Source of the DNA: Yamagishiella unicocca
Lineage: Eukaryota > Chlorophyta > Chlorophyceae > Chlamydomonadales > Volvocaceae
Direction of reading: 5' to 3'
Assembly (NCBI GenBank): GCA_003116995.1
Contig: BDSL01000097.1
Coordinates: 62,001-126,000, forward strand
DNA length: 64,000 nucleotides
In this document: in pieces, positions 1-11,297 of the stretch
How positions within the stretch are numbered: the stretch's first letter is position 1
Layout: every line of letters begins with the position of its first letter
The notes under the pieces: model-generated
Database searches by the model: none
What the model was told of the DNA's origin: nothing
Seen by the model: only the letters and a program-made list of their open reading frames with translations
Translations under genes and position numbers: made by a program

Positions 1-8
1 CAAAGCTG

Positions 9-506
9 ATGATTTTGCTGCGCGCTCTGCACAACCTGCGCATGAAGTCGGATGAAAACGCGTACAAGTATGTCGCGCGTGTGAAGGAGTTGAAGAGCAT
101 GCTGGATGATGCGGGTGAGGCGATTCCTGAGCGAGTGGTGGTGATGGCACTGCTCACTGGGTTGCCGGACCGTTACAAGCAGTTCGTAAACACCTTGCTG
201 TTGTTGGGCGAAATCCCTGATTTGGACGGTCTGCTGCAGAAGCTAGTTGCGCTAGAAGGCCTTGAATTCCAGTCGGGCGATGTGGCTGAGGGTGAGTCAG
301 CGTTCGCGCTGTTCTCCGGTAACAGCCGAAACCGCAACAGGCCATCGTGCACTAACTGTGGCAAGATGGGCCACAGTGCTGAGAAGTGTTGGCGGGACAA
401 GCCCTGCTCTTACTGCGGCAAGCCGGGTCATGATGACTCGCGTTGTTTCAAGAAGCGTCGCGAGCAGCAGAGCGGCGACGCCATGCCGATCGCACTTGTG
501 CTGTGA
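9..506 (+). CDS. Ty1/copia-type retrotransposon Gag, 3' part
   Basis: Nucleocapsid-type Gag of an LTR retrotransposon. The first ~90 residues are a helical UBN2/retrotran_gag-like segment. Two CCHC zinc knuckles of the form C-x2-C-x4-H-x4-C follow, at about residues 114-127 and 133-146, before a basic tail and the stop. The frame stays open to the left window edge, so the methionine at position 9 is probably internal and the gene is cut by the window. No protease, integrase or reverse transcriptase follows in the next kilobase, so this is either a gag-only element or one whose pol is lost. Presence of Gag is seen directly; the copia assignment is from overall resemblance and is less certain. 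Confidence 0.8.
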   Translation: MILLRALHNLRMKSDENAYKYVARVKELKSMLDDAGEAIPERVVVMALLTGLPDRYKQFVNTLLLLGEIPDLDGLLQKLVALEGLEFQSGDVAEGESAFALFSGNSRNRNRPSCTNCGKMGHSAEKCWRDKPCSYCGKPGHDDSRCFKKRREQQSGDAMPIALVL

Positions 507-1216
507 AAGGTTTGCTTGCATTTTGTATGTCTGACGACTAAAACTCTGTCTGTCGTTGGGTATGCTCAGACTATGAACTTATCGCATGAAACGCTTGGCA
601 ACTGCTTGTGCTCTGCGCCCTGTGACTGGGCTTTGTTGCTTGCGTAAATTTTGCTTTGTGCCCTTGCTTGGTTTGCCTTATTCTCCTGCTTGCCTGTAGT
701 ATGTGTGCGCGCTGCGAGGCTGATCACCTCAGATAGTTTTCCCTGTGTTGATGCGCGTCTGTCTGTCTGTGATGCGCCTTTTCATATTTCGTTATCTGCC
801 GTCACCTGTACCGTCGTGGACTTGCTTATGTTGACCTCGTTCTGCGGCTGCGTGGGAGGACTGCTCGTCGGTCGTGAACTGGTATCGGTAGAGGTAACCC
901 CTCCCTTAGGACTTAGATGACGGTCTATTGGGGCTAGCTAAGCTAACCCTCAGCTAGTGCGTCAGGTTCAGTTGCCACCTCCGAGTAGTCCAGCCTTGTC
1001 CGCGGTCCTATGTTTTGCTTGGTCACTATCAGTCGCGAGTCGTGCGGTGTGGTATTTCCTCAGTCGGTGTGTCCTGCTCTCCAAACCGACCGGTGTGTTA
1101 TTTCCTCAGTCGGTGTGTCCTGCTGTCCAAACCGACCTGTGTCTCTTGCTTATTTGGGTATTTCCCTGTGTCCATCCCAGTAAGTTTCAACTCCGTGGGA
1201 GTCGTGTCAACTCCGT
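507..1216. other. Untranslated 3' region behind gag, no gene seen
   Basis: This 0.7-kb T-rich stretch follows the gag stop. It has no reading frame with recognisable pol motifs. It contains a 46-bp tandem duplication (separate entry) and would be the internal 3' part of the element if the LTR proposed at 1217-1617 is real. Confidence 0.4.
1053..1144. repeat. 46-bp tandem duplication
   Basis: Two nearly identical copies of a 46-bp unit start at 1053 and 1099, each beginning TATTTCCTCAGTCGGTGTGT. They differ at only a few positions, so the duplication is fairly recent. Confidence 0.85.
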
Positions 1217-1617
1217 GTTAGGATGTTGATTTATGAAGTCATTGCGACCTGTGTGATTGCCAATTGCGTGGGAGACGTCTTACGCCTTAGGTATCTGTTT
1301 GGTTGCTACAGCTTGGAATCGGTTGAGTTGTGAGTTTGAAGCGAGCTGTGAATTGGCGTCGGTCGTTTACGACGTCCTGCCCGCGTGGGAGTGTTGATTT
1401 CCCTGCTATCGCTAGGTAGGATTGTCCGGTCAGTCCGTCGCTATTGGTGAAGGTCGGTTGTAGTTGGTCGTGGTACAACACCATCTGCGATCTCGGTTCA
1501 GGATGCCATATAATGATGTTATGGCTGCGTTGTTCTCTCTCTCATTATTGTCAATGCATTACTGACATGTAAGAACCAAGTTGCTACGCTTCTCTCCCAC
1601 ATCAGCCCCTTCCAACA
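1217..1617 (+). mobile_element. Candidate 3' LTR of the copia-like element
   Basis: The interval begins TGTTAGGA and ends TCCAACA, a short near-inverted pair of the kind that bounds many Ty1/copia LTRs, and it lies 3' of a copia-like gag. No clear polypurine tract precedes it and no second LTR is in the window, so the call rests on the termini and position only. Confidence 0.35.
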
Positions 1618-1654
1618 AATCATGCTTTTAATTGCGGTTGCGGAAATGTGGAAC

Positions 1655-2165
1655 TGGCATGACGAGCATCCTCCGCGTGGCTTCCGACGACGCTCGCTCG
1701 TGCGTATTTTTGCCTCTTAGGGGTCTCCGTTCTGCATTCGGCCATGTGGCATCGCGGTCCGTCTGTGCTGTTGTTCCGACGAGTATAAGAACCCTAAAGT
1801 CCGCTCGTGTGGGGAAAATCCCGCTACGACGTCATGCTTTGAGGGTGCCGGTGGGTTGTGGGGCCAGGGGTCCCCGTTCTGCCGGGTCGCGCGCGCGCAT
1901 GCTCGTGTCTCGCTGCCGGCTTGGTGCAGGTGGTTCGTGTCTTCTGGACACGCTTGCGTTTCTCCCCGTATTTATGAGTTGTGCGTGCTGCCTTCTCCGT
2001 GTGTTCGGTTTGGCTGTCATCGGTTTTGCCCCTTCCCGGCCGGTGAGGGCGCGCGGCTCTCTTGCGCGGTGATCTGTGCCGTGGTCTGGCCCATCGGGCC
2101 CACCTGGTTGCGCTTCCGCGCTCGTAGGTGCTTAACCTCCCTTGTAACTCTCGCATTATGCACAA
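1655..2165 (+). repeat. Dispersed repeat, LTR-like, with relatives at 9960-10143 and 48178-48590
   Basis: The left part (1655-1835) matches the reverse complement of 9960-10143. Shared stretches include TGGCATGACGAGCATCCTCC and GTTCTGCATTCGGCCATGTG, and both copies stop sharply at the same TGGCATGACG end. The right part (about 1980-2160) is related to the minus strand of 48178-48590; both share GGTCTGGCCCATCGGGCCC followed about 30-40 bp later by CTCCCTTGTAAC. There is no coding content. A dispersed LTR or non-autonomous element is the simplest reading. Confidence 0.6.
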
Positions 2166-2575
2166 ACACAGGCATATGCGCAATAATATACTATTACAGA
2201 AGATGCTCAGGACTGGCGAAGGATACAGCGTCCAGAATAGGCTATATAGTTACTTGTAGGTGGCCTGAGTGCCGTACGCAGGTTACTCGGACGCGTGGAA
2301 GCCGACGAGAAGTGCGTCCCTAGGTTCCGGCACGTTCGGAACGGTTACCACGGGCAGTACGGGGCGATCTTAAAATAATTCCCTGTGCCATTTCTATTTC
2401 AACACAGTGCACCGTAAGGAATTGTGCCGAGGTAGCATTTGTTCATTGGGCCAGCGAATCAACCGTTGCTGCGTCCGCTCGATCTTTCCGTCCGCTCGAC
2501 CGCACATACATCGATCCGCAATCGGCCAATTGGACAACCTATAGGGCTTACGTACTTAAATTTGTTCTGCTGACC
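2166..2575. other. Upstream region of the pyranose-oxidase-like gene
   Basis: No gene is seen. The last 80 bases before the start codon are AT-richer than the surroundings (a CTATAGGG and a TACTTAAATTT stretch), compatible with a core promoter, but no motif is strong enough to place a start site. Confidence 0.3.
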
Positions 2576-5500
2576 ATGATCGCGAAGGCGTGCAGAACTT
2601 CACCGGCCCCATCTCCCCGTGTTACGCCAGTTCGGCTTTCGGTCGCAACCTGCGGGCTACTGTCACCTGCAACCCGTATCCCTACTGCAGCTGCCTCTGC
2701 GCGAGTTGCCCTTCGCAACGGAACAGCCGCTTCCCCCGGCAGGCAGCAAGCAAAGCGTGCTTCAGCAGCAGCCGCAGGTCCCGGTGCTGCCGACGCGACA
2801 GATGAACATTACGATGTCGTCATCATCGGCTCTGGTCCTGTTGGGAGCGCCTTTGCTCGGAAGCTGGTGGCAGGCGGCCAGCACGTTGCGATGGTGGATG
2901 CCGGGCCGCGGACGTCCAGCAAGCCGGGGGCGTAAGTCTAGCGGGCGACGCGGAAGGGGGCTTTGCAAGCGCATCACAGACATCCGATCATGCAGACCGA
3001 ACGCGAACACCATCATCAACTTCCACTTCCATGGCCGACTCTGTTTTGTTTTTTCATCCCCGGTCCTAACTTCTTGCCCATTTGCCTGTCGGGTAGCCTT
3101 CGCGATATGCCCTACCCTACCTGCAATTCAGAAACGTACGTCCGTACTCCCCGTACTCCGAACGCCCCGCCCGTACATGGCTCGATCGCTTATGGCTTCT
3201 GCGCCCCATGCAGTCATTTGAAAAACGCGTACAAGTACCAAAAGGACGTCAACAAGTTCGCTGACCACATCCGCGGGGCGCTGCAGACCCTGTCCGTGCC
3301 CACCAACTTCGCCAGCGTTCCCACCCTGGACCCACTTGCCTTCAACCCCGCGCCTGCCGCAAAGGGGTAAGTGACCCGCCGCCTGCAAAACTCCAGATTC
3401 CATCATTCATCCACTCATTTATTCAGCCAGCGCTGCGCGTGGTTGTTGTAACGGTGGTGTCACGCCCGGGCGCGTGGTGTCACGCACGGGCTATCTAGAC
3501 GTTTGCGTGGCATTGCGTGCTTGGTCGCGATGGAGGGTGTATCAGAGATTAGCTGAGGTTTTAATAGCTGAGAAGCTGAAAACTGACGCGCGCCCGTGTT
3601 TGCTTACACAGGTACGTTCGCGGCAATCAGAACCCCTACCAGTCGCAGCAGGACAACCTTCCTGGCGCCGCCGCCACCTACAACGTGGGCGGGATGGGTA
3701 CCCATTGGACTTGCAGCTGCCCCCGCCCCTCTGAGGTACGGCAACCATGTATCGCAATCATGTACTGCCCTTGCGTTGCGTGATTCATCAAATGACCGAG
3801 CCTGGGTCAGAAAGCATTGGCGAGCCCAACCCGCTAGCGCATTCCACCCTAAGCGAACGTCCTGGAATTCCTTAGTGATCCTTATGTCCTATGGTTTGAC
3901 AGTTTTGCCCTCCGGCCCAGACGCGGCTGCGGCTTGACTACTTTACCGTTTGACCTTCACATTCTGGTACCTTCGTAGTCTGTGCACCTCTCAGTCGGGT
4001 CTAAACCTTCCGCCATCCCGGGTCCCGCCGCGAAGACTGAGCGCAACTGGCTCTTCCCCAGCGAAGAGGCTTACTCGGAGGCGGAAAACATTCTCCGGGT
4101 AAACCAGAAAGCCTTTATGGGCTACAGCATTCGGGACCGCGTGCTCAACAAGGTGGGTGGCGTTTAGTGCGGTTGTCGCCGTGGGCGGCGGTTGGGGCGG
4201 TTGGATCAGGGTGTTTGTAAAATATACGGGCCGGACGGCCGTGTACGACCGTGTGACCAACGCTCCAACACGACGGAGTACTGGTACTTGCGTCCACCAG
4301 TCGGGGGCTGGAGCCGTTAACGGTTGTACCGGTACCCTTAACGAGGATAGCGGACCATACGTCGGTGGGGTTCACAGTGGAGATTAATTGATTGGCATCG
4401 GCGTCTTTAACAGATCCACATCACAGCATAGCCCGGGAGTAGGATACGCTGCGCATGTATCAAGGGCCGCTCACGCACGCATGCATGCATGCAGGTCCTC
4501 CGCAAGTCCTGGAGGGGTCGCACCGGGGCGGACCCGGATCTGGTCCGTGCGGGGGCCAAATACGCGAGCGGGCCGCAGCCGCTGCCCCTTGCCTGCATGC
4601 GCCGGCCCTCCAACCCCTGGGTGGTGCATTGGAGCGGCGCTGACACGGTCCTAGGCGAGGAGGTGATCCAGCTGGAGGGCGCGGGTCGCCAAGCGAGCGG
4701 CAAAGGGTGAGAGCACGATTCCTTGGAAGCCCCTGGCGGGGGCTCGGGGGCAATTAAGTGTATGTGTAGGTGAAGAAAGGTTACAGCGGACCCGAGGAAG
4801 GTAAGTGTGTGTGTGGAGGGGGGGGATAGTAGCTGCACAGCACGCAGACTCCGGCAACAGGAGGGTACCGAAAAGAGTAGAGTTATCACGCAGCGTATCA
4901 AGGTAGCTAGCCCTTGCGGGTCCATTCACCAAGGTCCCTGACCCCCAGACTTGGAAATTATTATCAGTAAGTATTGGGTTCACCCCGTTCCTTCGGCTCC
5001 TTTTCGGCTCCGTTTCTCCGGTCACGTTCGACTATCTCCAGCAGACTCAAGGCCAGTGCACTGTAGAAGAACACCGCAAGAGATCCGCAAGCAAGACACG
5101 ATGGAACGAGCGTACCAATGCCTCCTCCGCGCCGCGGCACCTAGAGCAGCGCAGCAAGCAACCCATGATGCCGTCCGCAGAACTCTGCACCCGGCTCCGC
5201 CAATTCCAGGCCCGGCGCCCGACACAATAGGGCGACCCCCTGACCTCTTCAGAGCCTAACCTAATACCAGTATCCAGCGCGCAGTGAGCAGCGAACGTAA
5301 TGTCCTCTTGCTACATACGTACGGCTTGTGTCCATAATCGCGGGCGAGCCGTTGCATTGATACTGACACTCGCTCCGCCCGGCCCTCCCTCCCTTCCGCG
5401 TGCCCACCCGCTCGTACACCGGCGTTCGCAGCTTCACGCTGCTGGACAATCACGTGTGCGAATACCTGGAGTTCAACAAAGGTGGTGACCAGGTGGAGGC

Positions 5501-8264
5501 CGCCGTCGTGCTTGATGGGCTCGCCGGAACCCGCAAGCGGCTCACGGCCGACACCTTCGTCCTCGCGGCGGGTATGTGCGTGCTGCGTGGGTCCCATGGG
5601 TGGATGCGGGTGCGCACGGTAGGCGGCAGTGGCATAAGTAAGTAAGGGGGCCTGCGATTGCTGCGCGCAGTGACTATCCTAGCTGCGGCCTATTTGGCCT
5701 GCTGTTTGCCCAGTCCAAGCGTGAGAGCCAAGATACGCCTGCTGCGCCGTACAGGAGGCACGCGCGAGAGCCGTGCGTCTAGGTTCTTTGCTGTTTGCGG
5801 CGTCCCGATAAGTCAGATAGATGACCCCCTTGCTGCTGCTGGGTCCGGTGGATGACCCTCATTCATTCTTACATTCAAGCCAGCCTGCAAGGCGGCCCGC
5901 TACTGCTCAACCGCAGACACCTTTTATCCCTAACGACAGCCCGCACGTGTTCATGTCGTGCTCACCTTGGCCCGCACCTGGCGACCTGTGTTTCTAGTTC
6001 ACTCCCCTCCCTCCGTCTATCTATCTGTCTCCGCAGGTACGGTTCTGACCCCGCAGCTGCTGTGGCACTCGCTCAACAAGCTGCATCCCGATGCGCCCAA
6101 GATGCTGCCTGCCCTCGGAAGGTAAGCTCGGCAGTCAGTACCGCGTGCCCGCGGGCGGCTCAACGGAGCGACGTTAGCCACCGCACTCGGCTCGTCCTTC
6201 AGCCGTGAAGGGGGGGGGGTATACGGGTATGGGCCGAAACTCAGACCCGTATGAAGGTGAGCCGTAATGATGGGAAAGTGAATTCGTCCCGTCTGCACGT
6301 AATGACGAGGTAAGCGTCAAAGCCAAGCTGTGGCTGTACTGAAAGACGTATGATGGCAAGGTCGGAAAAGCAGCGGAGCGCTGACGAGAAGAGTTCTGCA
6401 GACTCTGGACATAAAGCACACGGTACGCGGCAGCCGTGGCTGCGTGCAATATTCACGCGCGCGCACCCTACCTTACTTTGATGCCGTACGTTGCTGTACC
6501 GACGATACCGTTGAGGTATCTCGTGTTCTACGTTATGCAGCTAGCTAGCGCTGCTAGGGCAGTACCACTTGACACAATGCGCTTACGTTTCATATGATGG
6601 TCGTTGGCGGTTGGATAGCGCTCAGCCCGGGAGAAGATGGCATGATCCTTTGTTTGCCAACCGCCCAAACCAACTGCTCAGGTACCTGACCGAGCAGCCC
6701 ATGGCGTTCTGCCAGGTCATTTGGCGAGGCGACACCGTGGCCCGGGAGTTTGAACCCTTCTGCCGCCACGACCTGTCAGTAGACCCGGTGCCCATCGCCC
6801 TCGACGACGCCGACCCCAACGTGCGTCCATAGACATGCGACGTGGTCGCATGGTCCCTGACACCAGCAATTGTGGTTTGTGAACATCCATCAAGTGTGCT
6901 CCATGCTATGCAATCGGAAAGTTGTGCGATCCGTAATTTATATGGAGCGACTGTGGCTTGTACTTCCCTTCCCATGAACTATATCGCCGGCATCCCAGCT
7001 TGTCGCATTTGGAGTCGGCCATCGATTACGCACCGGGCGCGCGCGCGCGCCCAAGGGTGCTGCGCGTGTCCGACGCCGCTTTCGTTCTCCCCAGACTGAC
7101 CCCAGCCCCCCTTCCCTACCCCAATCTCTCCCGGTCGCCTGCCCGCTGCCGTCGCATCGACTGCCGTACGGTTTTTGTTGGCCATCATGTTGGTTGCGCT
7201 TTGTTGGGGCGGTTACAGCAATGGATCCCGGTGACCCCGGAGCGGCCGTGGCACGCCCAGGTGCACCGCGATGCCTTCGCGTACGGCGACGCGCCACCCA
7301 ACGTCGACTCCCGCCTCATTGTCGACCTCAGGTGCTTACAACGGATTTGGACTGGGTTGGGATATTGTTCACACACAGGGTCGTCAGAGCATCGTGCGAT
7401 GATCTGCATATGGGTCCGAAGTCTGCCAGGTACTCGGAAAGTGCACCGGGGATCATTCTCGTTACTGCCGCTGGCGCCGCCTGCCGCCGCCGCAGGTTCT
7501 TTGGCATCGTATCCCAGCGGTACGAGAACAGCGTGGAGTTCCACACCTGTGCCTCCAAGGGCGTCGCCGACATGATGGGCCTGCCGCAGCCGACCTTCCA
7601 CTACAAGTACACCGCGGAGGAGAAGCTCATGATGGTGGGTACATGTGTGTGGGCGCTCATAGAAGTTCATGATGGTGGCTGCAAGCAGCAGTAGATGTTA
7701 CAGTGGGCCCCAGACCCCGACGTAGTGGGCCATCTATGTGCGCACTGCAGCGGAACCAAGGTAGAGCCAGCCCAACCAGTCCAGAGCTCCAGACAACACG
7801 AGCCACTGAGGCAGGAACGAGCTAGCAAACCCCATTGGGGAACCACAAAGACCCGCGGCCATGGGCTCCCCATTTAGGTTGCCCTGCCTGCCTGCCTGCG
7901 CTGCCCGTGCCCATGCATGTGTCATCAATTATAGCACGACATGATGGAGGATATGTGCTACTACGCCAGCAAGATCGGCGGCTACCTGCCCGGCTCCGAG
8001 CCGCAGTTTATGAAGCCCGGCCTGTCGCTCCATATCCACGGCTCCACCCGCGTCGGCGAGTCTCCCGAGGACTCCGTGGTCGGACGGACGGGGCGGGTGC
8101 ATGGCACCAAGAACCTTTTCCTGGGCGGCAACGGCCTCATCCCTCGGGCCATCGCCTGCAACCCCACGCTGACATCCGTGGCGTATGCTCTGGAGGCCAG
8201 CGAAGTCATTTTGCGCAACAGCGGCGGTAGCAGCGGCAACAGCCGCCCAGAGCGGCTTTTTTAA
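2576..8264 (+). CDS. Pyranose 2-oxidase-like GMC flavoprotein oxidase
   Basis: Eleven exons: 2576-2931, 3214-3366, 3612-3735, 4036-4152, 4495-4706, 5432-5571, 6037-6121, 6682-6820, 7219-7331, 7496-7634, 7935-8264. All splice phases close, giving 635 residues; fungal pyranose 2-oxidases are about 620. Known enzymes oxidise aldopyranoses at C2 and reduce O2 to H2O2 or quinones. Residues 1-75 are Arg/Ser/Ala-rich and resemble an organelle transit peptide. The FAD-binding GSGPVG is at 85-90. GGMGTHWTC at 196-204 contains His201 and Thr203, which align with the histidine that covalently binds FAD (Trametes H167) and T169. His559 (in LSLHIHG) and Asn602 (in ACNPTLTS) align with the catalytic H548/N593 pair. 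Further family blocks are [28 protein letters not shown] and KIGGYLPGS. The family is recognised with confidence; substrate and location are inferred. Confidence 0.92.
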
Positions 8265-8440
8265 GTGCCTCAGGAGGGCCGGGCCTGGCAGTGCTAGCAT
8301 GCAGCGGCGGGCGCGGCCGGCTCCAGGATTGGTTACTGGAAGCCCAGCTGGTCGAACGCCGGTACGGATGTCCCGCCCTGGAAATGAACCGCCGATTAGG
8401 CGGGGGGGCAGCAGCAGCAGCAGCGGCGGCGAGTTGGTCA
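8265..8440. other. 3' flank of the oxidase gene
   Basis: No further exon is seen. Sequence related to a LINE 3' end, read on the minus strand, begins immediately beyond this, so the oxidase 3' UTR and the LINE remnant converge. Confidence 0.4.
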
Positions 8441-9570
8441 CTCGGGAGGGGAGGTTCGGTACAAACAGCAGTATGTCCGGTCGCATCCGCTGGGTGTCCT
8501 CTGCTCCTAGGTGCGGGAGCATCCAGGCCGGGACTCGATTATTGCTACTGCAGTAGTGGGGGAGGTCAGCAGCTTTGCCAGCGTCCATGATCATCAGGCC
8601 ACCCCCAAACTTGCCTTTGTACACGCAGTCCGCGATGATTTGCGTCTCTTTGTTACGCCGTTTGATGTACATCCCTTTCATCATAGGATAGGTGCGTCCG
8701 CCAAGGATGTGCGCTCCAGAGTCCATCACGGGCCCGTTTGGGTTGCAGTTGCGACACATTGGGCACTTCCCGCCCCCGCCTCGTCCGTACAGCATTTTTA
8801 GTTTTGCATTGTAGAGCATTCCGTAGCGGGCTTTGAGGACCTGAAGCTTAGTCCAGCGCTGAGTTTTGGGGTCCGCAAGGTATGAGTTGCTGGCCCTGGG
8901 GTCGAGGGAGGCTGAGGGCTGCGCCGTTTTTTCCGTTAAAGATGTGTCGTTGGTGTAGCCTCAAGGGTTTCCTTGGGAAGTTTTTTCACGATTACTTGGT
9001 TCAGATCGGAGATGTACCGGCCCGTGCTCTTTTGCTGCAGCCAGAGGAGCTTATCGAACGGTGCGTTATCTGAGGCCTCCGTCATGTCTGCTTCTGTCTC
9101 CCCTCGCGCGACCGCGGTCGCGCCTTGGCCAGCTTTGTCATTTCCAAGTAGTCCAGTATGTGATCGCACTGTGATAAACTGCACGCGAGTGTTTCGGTTG
9201 GCGCATTCGTACAATAGTTCAGCGATACTCTCAAGGATCGTTTTGTGCTTCGAGATATGTAACTTAGCTGGATCGCTTACAGCTCTCTATATAAGGTGAA
9301 TAGAGGATTGTGAGTCTATTGCAATCGTGAGCTGCGAGGGTGTGTCCATGAATTTGGCGAGCCCTGCCCGGATAGCGGCCAGCTCCACTCTTTGTAATAC
9401 AGTATTGTATTTGTGCATTCGTGCCCAGCCGGGTCTCTGTAGTGCATCTCACCTGCACGTCCGTTGTAGGCTGCAACTCCGAGTCGGTTGGGCCCGTATC
9501 CTATCTCCGGTTTGCGCTTACTGCTCGCTTAATGCAGCTTTCAGTGTAAACTACAGACGACAGCCTGACC
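8441..9570 (-). mobile_element. Decayed non-LTR retrotransposon 3' end (RNase H plus C-terminal zinc finger)
   Basis: Read on the minus strand from about 9560 to 8440 there is a broken RNase H domain followed by the cysteine/histidine C-terminal domain of an L1-like element. In order: a VYTESC block where active elements have the first catalytic Asp; GVAAYNG; ELAAIRAGL; an AIDSQSS block (second Asp) followed by an in-frame TAG; VRSHTGLLGNDKAGQGA; and then a CPMC...GAHILGG zinc-finger region running into MIMDAG, PAWMLPHL and MRPDILLF. At least one frameshift and one stop break the frame, and no reverse transcriptase remains. It is a 5'-truncated, inactive copy. Confidence 0.8.
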
Positions 9571-11297
9571 GCCTCGCCTCTACGATAATTTGGAACTGAA
9601 TACAGCCCAGGATTTCGTACAGCCCAGGATCCCGCGCCCTTTCTACCTGTGCCGGCGCTTCGGCAACCCTCACAGCAGTACTGAGCTTACGCAGTCGTTC
9701 CAGCACTGGACACGAGCCACCAACACGAAGCCCGCAGGGAAGCACGAAAGCGCAACCGTGGGGGCCAAGAGGCTAGGCCGTTATTCAAGTCACTGGAAGG
9801 AGAACCTCTCTGGAGTAGGTGAGTGCGTGTCCAACACGCGCCACCAAGCCTGCAGCGTGGTCAAGAGTTACCAGAACGAGCCGGCATCGGGTCCATTGCC
9901 ACCACGAAGACCGAGCCGCCCAGGCCAGTGCCACCACTAGAACCGAGCCCTATCGTTGTAACAGGATTTTCCCCCAGACGAGCCCGTATAAAACTACCGC
10001 CGATGCCGAGTATTGACCTCGAAACAGCTGAGGCGGACCGCATTGCCACGATTGCCACATGGCCGAATGCAGAACGAAGGACCCTATTAGGTAAAAGTAT
10101 GAGCGAGCGTCGGGCGGCCGAGCGGAGGATGCTCGTCATGCCATGACCTGCTAAAAGACGCCGAGCCCGTATATGAAGAGGGCCGAGATTGCCTATGAAG
10201 AGCACCGAGCCGTTATATTTTACCGCGGATGCCGAAGAAGCTGTTCGAGTGGTGAACGGAGAAAAACCGCCGCGACAAGCACGGCAGCATTTTCGCCCGG
10301 CATGGGCCTTTCTTCCTGTCCTGGGTTCGCCCGGGCTTGCGGACACTGTAGCATCTCATCATCATTTCCGCCTGACCGCGTGCACAACGGAATTTCCCAG
10401 TGCACAAATTTACTGTGTCTGGGAATCCCGTACTGGTATTTGTCAGTTCGAGAGCGGGGTGATCTGACAGGCATCGACCAGACTATGTGTGGGCGAGCCT
10501 TTTGAAATATTTGCCTGCTGGCATCTTTAACGACCAGCTTCGTGGTATCGGGATCAGCAACCTAGCCTAAATCCGCAAAAAACACAAAGTAACCCACCGG
10601 TACAACCAGGCAACGCCGCTACGCGGCATAGGATTTCGGCGCATCCAGGGTTATTACAGAGACTACAGGCACACTCAGAGAAACCTAAACACGCTTGTAA
10701 GTTGTCGAAAGTGTCACCACCTACCTACGCCTGGAGTTGCCCTGTCTGGGAGGGCCTCGGGCCCCAGGCACTGGGCGGAATGGTCGAATGGACTGTACAC
10801 GCTTGTAACTGTCACACCAAAACCAAGGAATGGTAGCAGCACTTACTTTACTTGGGTCATTCAAAGCACTTACCAAGTTTACACGTGTTTGAGTGAGGAT
10901 GTTTTGTGGCTCCGGGACCACGAGAGTGATCTCACATTGTATGCGCGTAATACCCTACCATAGGCTTCCACCCAAAACAAATCAATATAGCAATCAACTC
11001 GCGTCAAACGACCGGGCCAGAACAACTTGATTGTGTACGATCGATCCTGCAGGAACTTGCACGCTTGCTCTAGCCTGCTGAGCTGTATGTAGCCACGCCA
11101 TTGAGCATAACAACATCCTCTTTTCCTTATCCCGTCCAATTGTCTTACTCACTCCGGAAGGCTACCAAAAGGACGAAAATGGTCGAGAAGTCGATGCTGA
11201 ATACCGTTATCATCGGAACACTGTTCGTCAAGCTATCGTGCTGTAGTTGCCTATTGCAAGCCTGAAATGCTGCGCAATATTGTGCACGTGGCGTCTC
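9571..11297. other. Intergenic region between oxidase and FMO-like genes
   Basis: Apart from the inverted dispersed repeat at 9960-10143 I see no gene. Bases 10144-10250 contain degenerate repeats of a CGAGCC-TATA-TACCGC-GATGCCGA motif also present near 9983-10016. An ATG at 11179 opens a short frame (MVEKSMLNT...) that does not join the FAD-binding exon; the ATG at 11298 is preferred. Confidence 0.5.
9960..10143 (-). repeat. Inverted copy of the 1655-1835 dispersed repeat
   Basis: The reverse complement aligns with 1655-1835 over its whole length with scattered substitutions and a few indels. The outer boundary is the same TGGCATGACGAGC in both copies. The pair faces inward around the pyranose-oxidase-like gene. 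Confidence 0.75.

Noticed and set aside
7929..8819. Minus-strand 296-codon frame as one protein
   Set aside because: Its first part is the LINE C-terminal zinc-finger domain and the rest is antisense to the last exon of the oxidase gene; it is a read-through of a decayed element.
11179..11240. Upstream ATG (MVEKSMLNT...) as start of the FMO-like gene
   Set aside because: Its frame does not run into the FAD-motif exon and no phased splice joins them; the ATG at 11298 is in frame with VGAGVTG.
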